34,154 nucleotides of DNA from Branchiostoma floridae (lineage: Eukaryota > Chordata > Leptocardii > Amphioxiformes > Branchiostomatidae), in the NCBI RefSeq assembly GCF_000003815.2, contig NC_049980.1, positions 5,568,376 through 5,602,529 of the forward strand. Direction: 5' to 3'. A model generated the notes under the pieces. The model was given only the letters and a program-made list of their open reading frames with translations, was not told the DNA's origin and searched no databases. This document shows positions 9,461-18,326 of this stretch, piece by piece (the first letter of the stretch is position 1; each line of letters opens with the position of its first letter). The position numbers were made by a program, and so were the translations under genes.

Positions 9461-11627
9461 ATGAGATCAATATCGATGTTGTGACAAAAATGAAATCCGG
9501 AACCCTGATTACGAGGACCCCCCCCCCCATCAACTTGTTATCTAAAGCCCCTCTAGTTGGCGGTAGGATGTAACGCCTGTCCATGATAGGGTGATAACAA
9601 AAAGGTGACAGTTGGCCGGAAATGGCGTTATAGGGGCTCCCCCTATATCAGGCATTGTCCATTCTTACTCACTCACCCACCCATCATCTAAATCGTCCAA
9701 CTTTTTAGCTTTACTGACAGACCACCTTACCTGTGTGACATTATTTTCTCATTGACTAACTTTTAGTCTTTTCAGTTCGTGTGTATTTGCAGTAGAGCAA
9801 TCCACTTATTTCTTATTGTGTATCTTTGCTTTTCATTTCTTGACACCATTCCTTTTTGTTTAAAGTTATTTTTGTGCTTAGTTAAGCGTTTGCATGTATT
9901 TAGTTCTTTCTAAATTTGAAATATAGTACACATAAAGTTACCGACAGGGTATTGGTGGCTTCAGTAGAATCATGCATCTATATTTTTCAATATCAGTACG
10001 TGATCAATGGCAACATGTAAGGAATATTTACTGATCGTACGTGTACGTCATGGTCAAATTCGAGCTTCAAATCCCCCATGTCCAGCCGAATTCGAAGCTT
10101 GTTCTACAATGTTCGATCTGACGTAATTCGAATCGAACCCATGTTCTATTTGGGTTAGAAATTTTTAAAAATCTATAAAAAAACAAAACGTTTCATTTTT
10201 CTCATAGATGACGAAAAATATAAAAATCGAGAATTTTCGATGACACGTGCGTCCCATCTTATGAAATGTTTGGTCATATGCAGGTATTGAAGGCCTTCCT
10301 TGACATAAAAAAATCGTCTTTAGAAGCAAAATCGAAACAAAACAGCTATTTAAATTCAAACGTCAAGTTTCAAAGCATGTAAAATTGCTAATTTAATCTT
10401 GTTTCGAAGACATTTTCATTGTCAGAACATTTTGTTTATTTTCAAATATTTCATAGGTCTCCTGTAACCCGATACTCTGCCTTGAGTATCAGAATGGCAA
10501 TCATATACTTGAAAGGATACAATAGGTTACAATGTATCTTTGTTGCATGCAGTTAGTACAAGGATCAAGCCCCCCATGTAAAGCTAAACCTCTAGGTATT
10601 CATAATCACGGGATGGGTGGATGTTATCACGTACGTAATACGTTTCAGGCTTTAGTATGTCTATGCTAATTGTCTCAAGACTGAAGAGCAAAATATAGTT
10701 GAGAAGTGCATTTCATTCTTTATTCTTTGGATAGAGACGACATTCAAGTTTTCTTTTTCAGATACACCGAACGAGCAATTATGGTTAAAGAAAAAAAATA
10801 ATAAACAATAAAGAAAACACGTAGTAGAGGCCAAACATTCAACAGCACTTGGTGTTACGTATATGTAATGCTCATGCTTCCCAAGCCATAAACATGAACG
10901 ACCGAAGAAGTTTACGTAAGTAAGTCGAAAAGTAGTTAAACCAGTTGAACAGTACAATCACAGTTACAGAATTAATACCAGTATATACTTTTACGTATCA
11001 TGCTTGAATGACTGTTGCTTACGTAAATTACTGTTGCTATATTGTTGACAGCTAACAGCTGATGATTGCAAAAACTAACGCATAAATGTTTTATGACACT
11101 TTTATATATTGATCGATTGATAAAATTTTCAACGTCTACATATAAATCATGTATAGAAAACCACTTTCCAGCATTTCATATATAGATCATATGCATAAAA
11201 TATTGTTAACATTTATCAAGTAAGTTAAGTCAAATATAATTGCACAAATTACCGGTTTAAGTAACACATGGGCATTATACTACAATTTCAAACACAGTAC
11301 TACTCTTATATTCCAATGTGACTGACGTGGTTTTACATTTATGATTTTCATATGCATCCATTTAATATTTTGGCATATTTACAATGGATAGGTATATCAG
11401 CATTACACTCCACATCATCTTTGGATAAAGTCGTTTTCAATCAGAGGAATGGGGACCTGCATTTACTGTCAGCGCCTTACGTTAGGAAGGCACCGGCTAC
11501 GAAATACGTTAGATTCAGCATTACACTCAACATTGAATTTAAAAAAAAATGAATTTACGAATTATTTGGGATTAATTTGGTATTGTAGATATGTCTACGA
11601 GGATGTGGCATATGGTTCCATCTTTCC
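9461..11627. other. Spacer between LRR duplicons B and C
   Basis: No gene is seen. About 9500-10000 matches 15480-15990 of duplicon C ('ggccggaaatggcgttata', 'gcattgtccattct', 'ttagttctttctaaattt'). About 10020-10480 is specific to this copy, with repeated 'aattcgaa' sequence near 10090-10140. The stretch 10560-10960 matches 4770-5160 and contains the site that is empty for both the Harbinger-like MITE and the LINE. From 10920 to 11600 lies the common 3' flank of the LRR units. The short open frames here show no protein family features. Confidence 0.5.
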
Positions 11628-11794
11628 TTAACCCCCTCGTCCTTGGAAACCTGTGCACTGTGGTAAACATGCTAACAGGCATGTATATCTTGATTACTGG
11701 TGTGTTCCGTTTTCTTACAGCTGTGTCCCCCACAAACTTAAACATCCCCAAGACCGTATTGGGGCACATTGTAACCAAATGATCTGAATAAGGT
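11628..11794 (-). pseudogene. Fossil third tail unit downstream of LRR gene C
   Basis: On the minus strand past the stop of C, a third 65-codon-type unit can be recognised (RIEPYS, then frame-shifted PQYGLG-like, CGGTGC-like and VYHNAEV-like DNA). Its plus strand shows 'ggaaacctgtgcactgtggtaaacatg', parallel to the two in-frame units. It is cut off from the reading frame by the 4-bp insertion near 11804-11811 and has further indels. Confidence 0.65.
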
Positions 11795-13573
11795 TCAATT
11801 CTGTCGATCGAGTTGACTTTCCTGCATGCCCTCCTCCTCGGAAACCTCTGCATTATGGTAAACATGTTCACTGGCCTGTGTATCTGGACCAGTACTAATA
11901 TGTTCTGTTTTCTTACAACTGGTTTCCACACAAACCTCAACATCCCCAAGACCGTACTGGGGCATATCGTGACCAAATGACTCTGCATAAGGTTTAATTC
12001 TGTCGGGCTGAGTTTCCTGTGTGCCTTCCTGCTCGGAAACCTCTGCATTATGGTAAACATGCTCACTGGCCTGTGTATCTGGACCGGTACTGATATGTTC
12101 TATTTTCTTACAGCCGGTTCCCCCACATACTTCAACATTTCCAAGACCGTATTGGGGTACGTCGTAACCGAATGACTCTGCATAAGGTTCAATTCTGTCG
12201 GGCTGAGTTTCCGCTTCCGCGTTTGAGTCATTACAAGAGCTTTGATCATCAACCCGGTCAATGTTATCAGAAATACCATCCGGAGCGTTCTGATCGACAA
12301 TGTTGTTTACAGCTAAACCTAACGCCATGTCATATGTGTCATCAGAATGTTTCCTAAACATTGCTGAATACACAGCTAACATCAAAACGCATACAATACT
12401 GGTGACTCCAACAACTAGAGTCGGCACACCCAACGATGCCATGGCAACTGAATGTGGAGTTGACTTGTCATAGGTCTCTGGCGTTTCTGATACAGTTGTA
12501 ATCTTACTAATATTCTCTGTTGCTACAATATCAGCTTTAAAGAGTCTAAAAGGATCTTTCACAGAGGGGCTAACGTCCTGACGTTCTTTAGGAGTCGGCA
12601 CACCCAACGATACCATGGCAATTGAATATGGAGTTGACTTGTTATGTGTTTCTTCCAGTCTTAAAGTATCTTCCATCTTTTGGGATATCAGGTGTATCTT
12701 AGTCTGTAGGGGTTTGGGTTTTTCAGAGGGGCTAAGGTCCTGATGTTCTTTAGGACATGATCTGTTAGGATCACAGGGCTCAGGCATGTATACTCTACTA
12801 TTTTCGCCTGTCGGATCCCAGACTGCAAAACATTCAGAAATATAATCGTTTAACCGGTGCAACTTTACATTTTCTACAATAGTAGGAGTTTTACAGCGGA
12901 ACAGGGACTGGTTGTAAAACATGACGCGTGCAATATCATTTCTTTTGAGGAACTGTACGCATTCTGGTGTCATTGCATTTTGGCACATCTCCGCTTTAAC
13001 CGCTAAGTCAGTGACCCAAGCAATGTTACAGTCACAGTGGAAAGGGTTACCCGTTATGGCAGTTTTGTATGATGCATATCGCCCATTTGTTCCGTTCCCA
13101 TCCCAACCAAGATCACACATAGACAATGTCTTTATGTCATTGTAAGAAACGTCCACATAGTTCAACTTTGATAGGAAGGACTTCACAGGATAAAGGTTGA
13201 CACAGAACAGTAGATTATGTGACAAATCCAGATTAACAAGTCTTGGCATATTCCTGAGACAGTACCAAGGGAAGTACCTGATGCTATTGTTTCTTAAGAC
13301 AATGTAGTTCAATTGGGGAAGGTACGTGCAAGAAAATGTGGTTATGGCGTTGTTGGGAAGGTGAAGCTCAGCAAGGGTAAAGGGTAGTTCTTTGGGAACA
13401 CTCGTTAAGCCTTTGTTGTCACAACGAATCGCGACTACTGGCAGCAAAAACACATCCTTCTTGTACCAGTTCCGAACGGTACATCCTCGCGAGACTAGTT
13501 GTGAAGCTGTTAATGCTTCGCTGTTGTGCAGTAGGGTTGTAAGGGTAAGGATCACAACCGAAACGACAACCAT
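11795..13573 (-). CDS. LRR transmembrane receptor with duplicated tyrosine tail (copy C)
   Basis: The 592-aa protein is encoded in one exon. The first true ATG is at 13571-13573 (MVVVSVVILTL). The paralogues start four codons earlier with ATG, where this copy has TTG. A signal peptide covers 1-20. LRRs lie at about 67-155, including LHLPNNAITTF and IVLRNNSIRYFPWYCL. The LRRCT has NPFHCDC at 176-182 and C197, C205 and C227. The stalk at 231-383 has an internal duplication (STPYSIAMVSLGVPTP and STPHSVAMASLGVPTL). The membrane helix is at about 384-405. The tail has two near-identical 65-residue units (455-519 and 520-584), each with EPYAES or KPYAES, PQYGLG and VYHNAEV. Unit one also has YDVP (Y470). 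Up to about residue 228 it is close to B, and after that to A and D. An adaptor-recruiting surface receptor is inferred. Confidence 0.83.
   Translation of the reverse strand: MVVVSVVILTLTTLLHNSEALTASQLVSRGCTVRNWYKKDVFLLPVVAIRCDNKGLTSVPKELPFTLAELHLPNNAITTFSCTYLPQLNYIVLRNNSIRYFPWYCLRNMPRLVNLDLSHNLLFCVNLYPVKSFLSKLNYVDVSYNDIKTLSMCDLGWDGNGTNGRYASYKTAITGNPFHCDCNIAWVTDLAVKAEMCQNAMTPECVQFLKRNDIARVMFYNQSLFRCKTPTIVENVKLHRLNDYISECFAVWDPTGENSRVYMPEPCDPNRSCPKEHQDLSPSEKPKPLQTKIHLISQKMEDTLRLEETHNKSTPYSIAMVSLGVPTPKERQDVSPSVKDPFRLFKADIVATENISKITTVSETPETYDKSTPHSVAMASLGVPTLVVGVTSIVCVLMLAVYSAMFRKHSDDTYDMALGLAVNNIVDQNAPDGISDNIDRVDDQSSCNDSNAEAETQPDRIEPYAESFGYDVPQYGLGNVEVCGGTGCKKIEHISTGPDTQASEHVYHNAEVSEQEGTQETQPDRIKPYAESFGHDMPQYGLGDVEVCVETSCKKTEHISTGPDTQASEHVYHNAEVSEEEGMQESQLDRQN
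11822..12211 (-). repeat. Two in-frame 195-bp tail repeats of gene C
   Basis: Unit 1 (12017-12211) and unit 2 (11822-12016) encode 65 residues each, starting ETQPDR and ending EGTQ or EGMQ. They differ at few positions: YDVP in unit 1 is HDMP in unit 2, and CGGTGCKK is CVETSCKK. A third, decayed unit follows at lower coordinates. The number of tyrosine motifs therefore varies by whole repeat units. Confidence 0.85.
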
Positions 13574-14368
13574 GCCGGCTAACAAGCAGTCTGTGGTGTG
13601 GTGTCTTAGTTTCAGGCTATTTCAGGGACAAAACACAAAAAGGTATTCCGTCGAGGATAAAAACAATGGCTTACTATTGAGGCAATGCTCCTTTCTTGTA
13701 TTAAGGCTACTTTAGACTAATTCTTGTTCACTACATCCTCGAATTTTTCATAAGTAGAGTACACCAATCAAGTTCTGTTCAGTCAAAAGAAATGCCAGTT
13801 AGAGAGTCTAACAATTGGTAGAAACAAGACCTGTCAGACACACGGTTGCTTCTGCTCTTGGCTGGAGAGCTTGGGTTTGCGATGTCGTTATTTTAAGTAT
13901 CCCCTGTCACACCCTTGAAGAAGAGGCCAATTTTTTGTCTGTCTTCAGTAGAAACGTTTCTTTAATCCAGATCTGCGAAATGGAACAGAACGATGCGATT
14001 TAGATACAAACAGTGCAACGGGACTTTCTTTAAGACTTAGGATAAAGTGCTAAATACGTCTCTTTTTTTTGCACAGTCTGAACACGTACATGGTAATGTA
14101 AGGGGATGACTAAACCAACGAAAAGTCATGATTAGCATAAAAACTCATCTGTGTTGGTTGGTAACGTTATAAAAACATGATATTGTACATTTGAAGCCTA
14201 GAAACATACACATCATTCTGACACAAAAGTTTTAGTTTTACTACGTTTTATATCATGAATAACACTGTCAGAACACAAACCATGGCGTACAAATGCCTAT
14301 TTCATATCTAATATTCCCAAACGATCATGAAATATCATATTGACAGACTGAATTACTAATTTATATAC
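13574..14368 (-). other. 5' flank / presumed 5' intron-UTR of LRR gene C
   Basis: No coding sequence is seen. On the minus strand a strong acceptor-like tract, TTCTGTTCCATTTCGCAG, ends at about 13973. A second AG-ending pyrimidine tract lies just upstream of the ATG (about 13610-13645). The 'cacacggttgcttctgctcttggctgg' block (about 13839-13865) is shared with duplicon A. This is consistent with a spliced 5' UTR. Confidence 0.4.
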
Positions 14369-14696
14369 CTTTGATAACATAGGATTCGCGCAGACCTATG
14401 AGAAACAAGTGCCTGCCGCTGCTGCTAACTGTGACACCTCCTGTGATCGTGATAGCACAGGCAAGAAAAACACGATGTTTCAAGCTTAATTGTCTGCCGC
14501 CTCTCCTATAGATGAGTATATACTGTAGTACGTGCGTCAGCACTGCTATCACAAACTTTTCTCACGTGGCTTTGACTGTTGTCAAATATGAATAAGTCAA
14601 ACGGTCTTGTCTTTTTTTAACAAAATGGACGGCAGTTTTGTAGCCATGAACATGACGTCTCTTGCAAACTTTATCTAACATACAACTCGCTCCATG
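14369..14696 (-). promoter_or_regulatory. Promoter/first-exon cassette C1
   Basis: Proximal cassette of gene C. The minus-strand donor is ATCAAAG|GTATATAA (GT at 14367-14368). A CACGTG box lies at 14573-14578. The body is very close to B1 and A1. A tRNA-derived SINE has inserted at its distal end (14697-14910), after which the cassette-type sequence 'atagacgtccattatagttgtg' resumes. Confidence 0.45.
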
Positions 14697-14910
14697 AAAA
14701 AAAATTCACGGCTCTTACTGGCAAGTGTGCAGATGTTGACACACTGGCAGCTTCAAATCCGTAGGTGTTTTTGGCACTTTTAGACAGATTAGCCGTGAGG
14801 CTCGGTGGGCGTCACTCCACCGTCACGGGGGCAGGGGCATGGCGAGTATCGAACTCAGGACCTACTGATTTGGAATTCAACGCTCTAGCCGTTGCGCCAA
14901 ACAGACACCC
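14697..14910 (-). mobile_element. tRNA-derived SINE inserted in cassette C1
   Basis: Read on the minus strand it begins with a tRNA-like region. An A-box-like TGGCGCAACGGCTAGAGCG and a B-box-like GAGTTCGATACTC are seen within about 14828-14903. A tRNA-unrelated body follows, ending in a run of T. The sister cassettes (A1 near 3615, B1 near 8957) read straight from 'catg' to 'caaaagacgtg' without it. The exact target duplication is blurred by A-rich sequence. Confidence 0.7.
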
Positions 14911-15068
14911 ATAAAATAGACGTCCATTATAGTTGTGTTTACTGCAATCAATCGATATTCTTTCTCAATCGGGTATATTTGTCTTTGACACCAAATTTCC
15001 AGCTTAATCATGTTTCATAGCATGAACAACCCTGTCATAATCATTTAGTATTTCCAAGAGAACCATAT

Positions 15069-15092
15069 AAACAAACAAACAAACAAACAATG
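15069..15092. repeat. (AAAC)n microsatellite
   Basis: About five tetranucleotide units of 'aaac' lie just beyond the donor side of cassette C2. It is a simple repeat with no evident function. Confidence 0.8.
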
Positions 15093-15112
15093 AAAATGAT
15101 AGCTAAAATTAC

Positions 15113-15455
15113 CTTTGATAACATAGGATTCATGGAGACCTGTGAGAATCAAGCGTCTGTCGCTGTGCTGCTATAAAACCCTCATTTGATGGTGAAGTCA
15201 AGAAAAACACGATGTTTCAAGCTTAATTGTCTACCGCCTCTCCTAGAGATTGCACAGTAGGCGTGTCACCGCTAGTATGACAAACTCCTCGCACGTGGCT
15301 TTGTCTGTTGTCAGATATGCATAAGTCAAAGGCCATTTTTTTGCTAAGTCAAGGGCAGAATTATGATGTTCTTTGCCAACTTTATCTAATATAGACAACT
15401 TGCATGGAAACTTGCTGCATGCTCCATGCAATATATGTGTGCAAAGTTATGTTTA
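15113..15455 (-). promoter_or_regulatory. Promoter/first-exon cassette C2
   Basis: Distal cassette of gene C. The minus-strand donor is ATCAAAG|GTAATTTT (GT at 15111-15112), weaker than GTATGT. A CACGTG box lies at 15292-15297. It ends in the 'tatctaatatagacaacttgcatgg' block shared with A2 and B2. Confidence 0.43.
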
Positions 15456-16224
15456 CCTAATTAAATCAATATCGATGCTGGGACAAAAAATTAAATCCCG
15501 GACCCTGACTTCACCCCACCCCCCTCACCACCAGCCCCCAACGCCTGTTCATAGTAGGGTGATAACAGAAAAGTAATAGCTGTGGCCGGAAATGGCGTTA
15601 TATGAGCGCCCCCTATGTCAAGCATTGTCCATTCTGATTCTTCATTCACCCATCATCTATATCGTCACAATTAAGCTTTAGCGATCGACCACCTTATTTG
15701 TGTGACATTATTTTCTCTGTCTTAAATCTTGTCTTTTCAGTGTGTGTGTCTTTGCAGGAGACCAATCCGCTTATTTATCATTTTGCATCTTTGTTTCTCA
15801 TTCCTTGTCGACGTTCCTTTCTTGTTTCAAGTTTTTTTTATGCTTAGTCAAGGTTTTGTATGTATTTAGTTCTTTCTAAATTTAAAATATAAAATACCGA
15901 TCGTGTGTATGTGGCTTCAATAGTCATGCATATATCTATACGTGTTTAATCCCAATACGTGTCCATTGGCAACATATGAGGAATATTTACTGATCGTAGG
16001 TGTACGTAATCGTGAGTGTGAGTTCAAAAGACCAAAGTGCAAATCACGGTTCAAACGTGCCTAGAAATATGTATCATAATTTGCAATCGTATACTTGAAA
16101 GTATAGTGCAATACGTTTCTTTGTTGCATGCAGTTAGTACAAGGATCAAGCCCGTCGTGTGAAGCTAGACCTCTATGTATTAATCATCACGGGATAGCCG
16201 GATGTTGTCACGTACGTAGTACGT
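15456..16224. other. Spacer of duplicon C before the LINE insertion
   Basis: No gene is seen. It parallels 9480-10000 and 10490-10640 of duplicon B ('ggccggaaatggcgttatatg', 'gcattgtccattct', 'gttgcatgcagttagtacaaggatcaagccc') and lacks the roughly 450 bp at 10020-10480 specific to B. It ends at 'cgtacgtagtacgt', where the LINE fragment begins. Confidence 0.6.
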
Positions 16225-16977
16225 AATTTAGCCCTGATCGAGGGTGTACAGCGAAGGGCAACGAAATACATCCTCGGGCCCTCCGCTGAACACCTGGACT
16301 ACAAGTCCAGACTATCTAGACTAGGCTTGCTACCACTGTCTTGCCAAAGAGAGATGTCTGATGTTGTGGTATTTGTTAAGTCCCTTGCAAAGGTATATGA
16401 TTCAGATCTAGCGAGGTTAGCTGCATTCCCTACAAGAACGCCACGTAGTTCAAGGGCACACATGTTAGTCCCTCAGAGAGTAAGATCTTCTTCATTTGCC
16501 TCCTCATTTACTCCACGACTTATCACAATTTGGAACAAACTTCCAGTTGAAATCAGAGGGCTGGGAGCATCAGCCACAAGCCCGTCCGATGTGTCTGCCT
16601 TTAAACGAAAACTATCTACATTTATGCAAAACCGATTCCGACAAAACTTCAAGCTAGAGCAGGCTTGCACATGGTCACTAGCATGCTGTTGCGCCTCTTG
16701 CATTGCCACAAGGCCACGATAATTTTGCCTTATATTATTACTACATGTATATCTATTTCATAGATTTAGACTCCACAATGTATGTGTGTTGTTAAGTTGA
16801 TTTATCTTGATTTGAAGGTTACATTGATTATGATATCTGTTCTTGTATTTATGTATATTATGATTTGATGTATCATTGTTATGTTTAAGGTATGGCGGCT
16901 TCGAAAAGGTGTCTTTTGACACCTGTTCCGCCATACCCTCCAGTGTGGAGAATCCAAATAAATAAATAAATAAATAC
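16225..16977 (+). mobile_element. 5'-truncated LINE retrotransposon 3' end
   Basis: An open frame from 16225 to the stop at 16722 (165 residues) is the C-terminal end of a LINE reverse-transcriptase protein. It contains IEGVQRRATKYILG, LDYKSRLSRLGLLPL, FTPRLITIWNKLPVEIRG and SDVSAFKRKLSTFM. A 3' UTR follows, ending in a repeated 'aaat' tail (about 16956-16974). The paralogous positions near 4823 and 10641 read 'acgtttcaggct' with no insert, so the borders are fixed to within a few bases. The clade (CR1, Jockey or related) cannot be settled from this fragment. Being 5' truncated, it is inactive. Confidence 0.88.
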
Positions 16978-18034
16978 ATTTCAGGCTAAAGTAGGCCTAT
17001 GTTAATTGTCTAAAGACTCATGAGCAAAATATAGTTGAGAAGTGCATTTCATTGTTTATTCTTTGGATAGAAACAACATTTCAAGATTTCTTTTTCAGAT
17101 ACACCTAAGGAGCCGTTCTGGTTAAAGAAAAAATACAAAATGAATGAATAAACAATGAAATTTAAAAACAAGTAGAAGCCAAACATTCAACAGAACTTGG
17201 TGCTACGTATATGTTGTAATACTCATGCTTCGCAAGTCATAAACATGAACAAACGAAGCGGTGTACGTAAGCGGCTACAATATTCCGTTGAGAAGTATTT
17301 AAACCATGTACCAGTTGACCACAATCACAATCAGTTACAGAATTAATGCTTATACATTTTTACGTTTCCTGCTTGAATGAATCCATATAAATATTAATCA
17401 TGTACAGAAAACTACTCATATTCATAAAGTATATACACATTTATATCAACACATCGACTTCATCATCATCATCGTCGCGGGCTACTTGCCCGGACCAGGT
17501 CCACTCTCTCCTTCCAAACGTCTCTGTCCCCATAGCGTTCTCTAAGTCCTCAACCCGCAACCCCACATCACGAGCAAGCTGTACAATTTCAAGCACAGTA
17601 TTTTCTTAAAGACTGACATGATTCAACAGTTATAATTTACATCCATTCAATACTTTGACATATTTACAATAGATATGTATATCAGCATTACACCCCACAG
17701 AATCTTCGGAGAAATTTGCTTTCAATCAAAGGAATGGAGATCTGCATTTACTGTCAGTACCATTCGTTAGGAAGGCACCGGCTACATAATACGTTAGATT
17801 CAGCATTAAACTCTACATTAAAGTTCGTTAAATGAATTTAAGAATTATTTGGAATTGATTATTATTTGAAATGATTATCTCATAATCACACTAAATATTT
17901 CTTTGATATTTTCTTCATACATTCTTATTCTGTTATTGCTGGATGGTTTTATTTAAGAATTATTTGGAATTGGAATAGCTTATTACTCCGTACGAGGATG
18001 TAACATGTACATATAGCTCTATCTTTCCTTAACC
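16978..18034. other. Spacer C/D and 3' flank of LRR gene D
   Basis: No host gene is seen. It holds the shared block 'gcaaaatatagttgagaagtgcatttcatt' (17026-17055) and then the common LRR 3' flank, interrupted by a LINE scrap at 17458-17583. A minus-strand AATAAA lies at 17948-17953 and could serve the D transcript, but it is about 370 bp from the stop and the evidence is weak. Confidence 0.5.
17458..17583 (-). mobile_element. LINE 3'-terminal fragment with (TGA)n tail
   Basis: On the minus strand it reads LARDVGLRVEDLENAMG and, after a one-base frameshift, DRDVWKERVDLVRASSPRR and a stop. It is followed directly by a short GAT/TGA repeat. This is the usual C-terminal end of a LINE polyprotein with a trinucleotide tail. 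It replaces about 25 bp of the flank seen in duplicon C (near 11260-11285), so it is private to D. Confidence 0.65.
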
Positions 18035-18326
18035 ACCTCGTCCTGGAAAACCTTTTCGCTATGGTAAACATGTTAACAGGCCTGCACATCTAGATCAGTA
18101 CTGGACCAGGTATGTTCTGAGCTATTTTCCTAATCTCCAACCAGATCCACGGTGCGTAATGTATAGTATCAAACTTCCCGTGCCCGTTTGACTCCCTTAG
18201 CCGGCTACACTCCCTGGCCAGCTATGATACTATCTTATGGCACCGTAGGATCTGCTTGCAGATTACTATTTTCCCACAAACTTTAACATCTTGAAAACCG
18301 AATGACTCTGCATATTATATAAAGAT
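18035..18326 (-). pseudogene. Fossil tail units downstream of LRR gene D, split by a MITE
   Basis: The plus strand shows 'tggtaaacatgttaacaggcc', 'gtatgttctgagctattttc', 'ccacaaactttaacatctt' and 'gaatgactctgcata'. These are the counterparts of the tail-coding units of A and C. They are decayed, lie beyond the TGA of D at 18327-18329, and are interrupted by the 135-bp element at 18131-18265. Confidence 0.65.
18131..18265. mobile_element. 135-bp MITE with ~41-bp inverted repeats and 9-bp target duplication
   Basis: The element begins TAATCT and ends AGATTA, with terminal inverted repeats of about 41 bp that contain CAGATCC, ACGGTGC and TAGTATCA. It is flanked by CTATTTTCC on both sides (18122-18130 and 18266-18274). 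The related site at about 5528-5540 shows the uninterrupted order 'gtgctgttttctccac'. A 9-bp duplication is compatible with a Mutator-like or other transposase source. No coding capacity is present. Confidence 0.85.

Noticed and set aside
11572-12066. A 164-residue minus-strand frame with repeated QRFP-like blocks.
   Set aside because: It is an out-of-frame reading of the tail repeats of gene C plus the fossil unit.
11822-12211. Classical ITIM or ITAM motifs in the receptor tails.
   Set aside because: None of the tail tyrosines in B or C fits the strict ITIM consensus, and no paired YxxL/I spacing was found.
13574-13585. Gene C start at MLAG, four codons upstream.
   Set aside because: The codon is TTG here, although B and D have ATG at this position. 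The ATG at 13573 preserves a complete signal peptide.
14697-14910. A functional tRNA gene.
   Set aside because: The tRNA-like part lacks a complete cloverleaf and is followed by a SINE body and T-rich tail.
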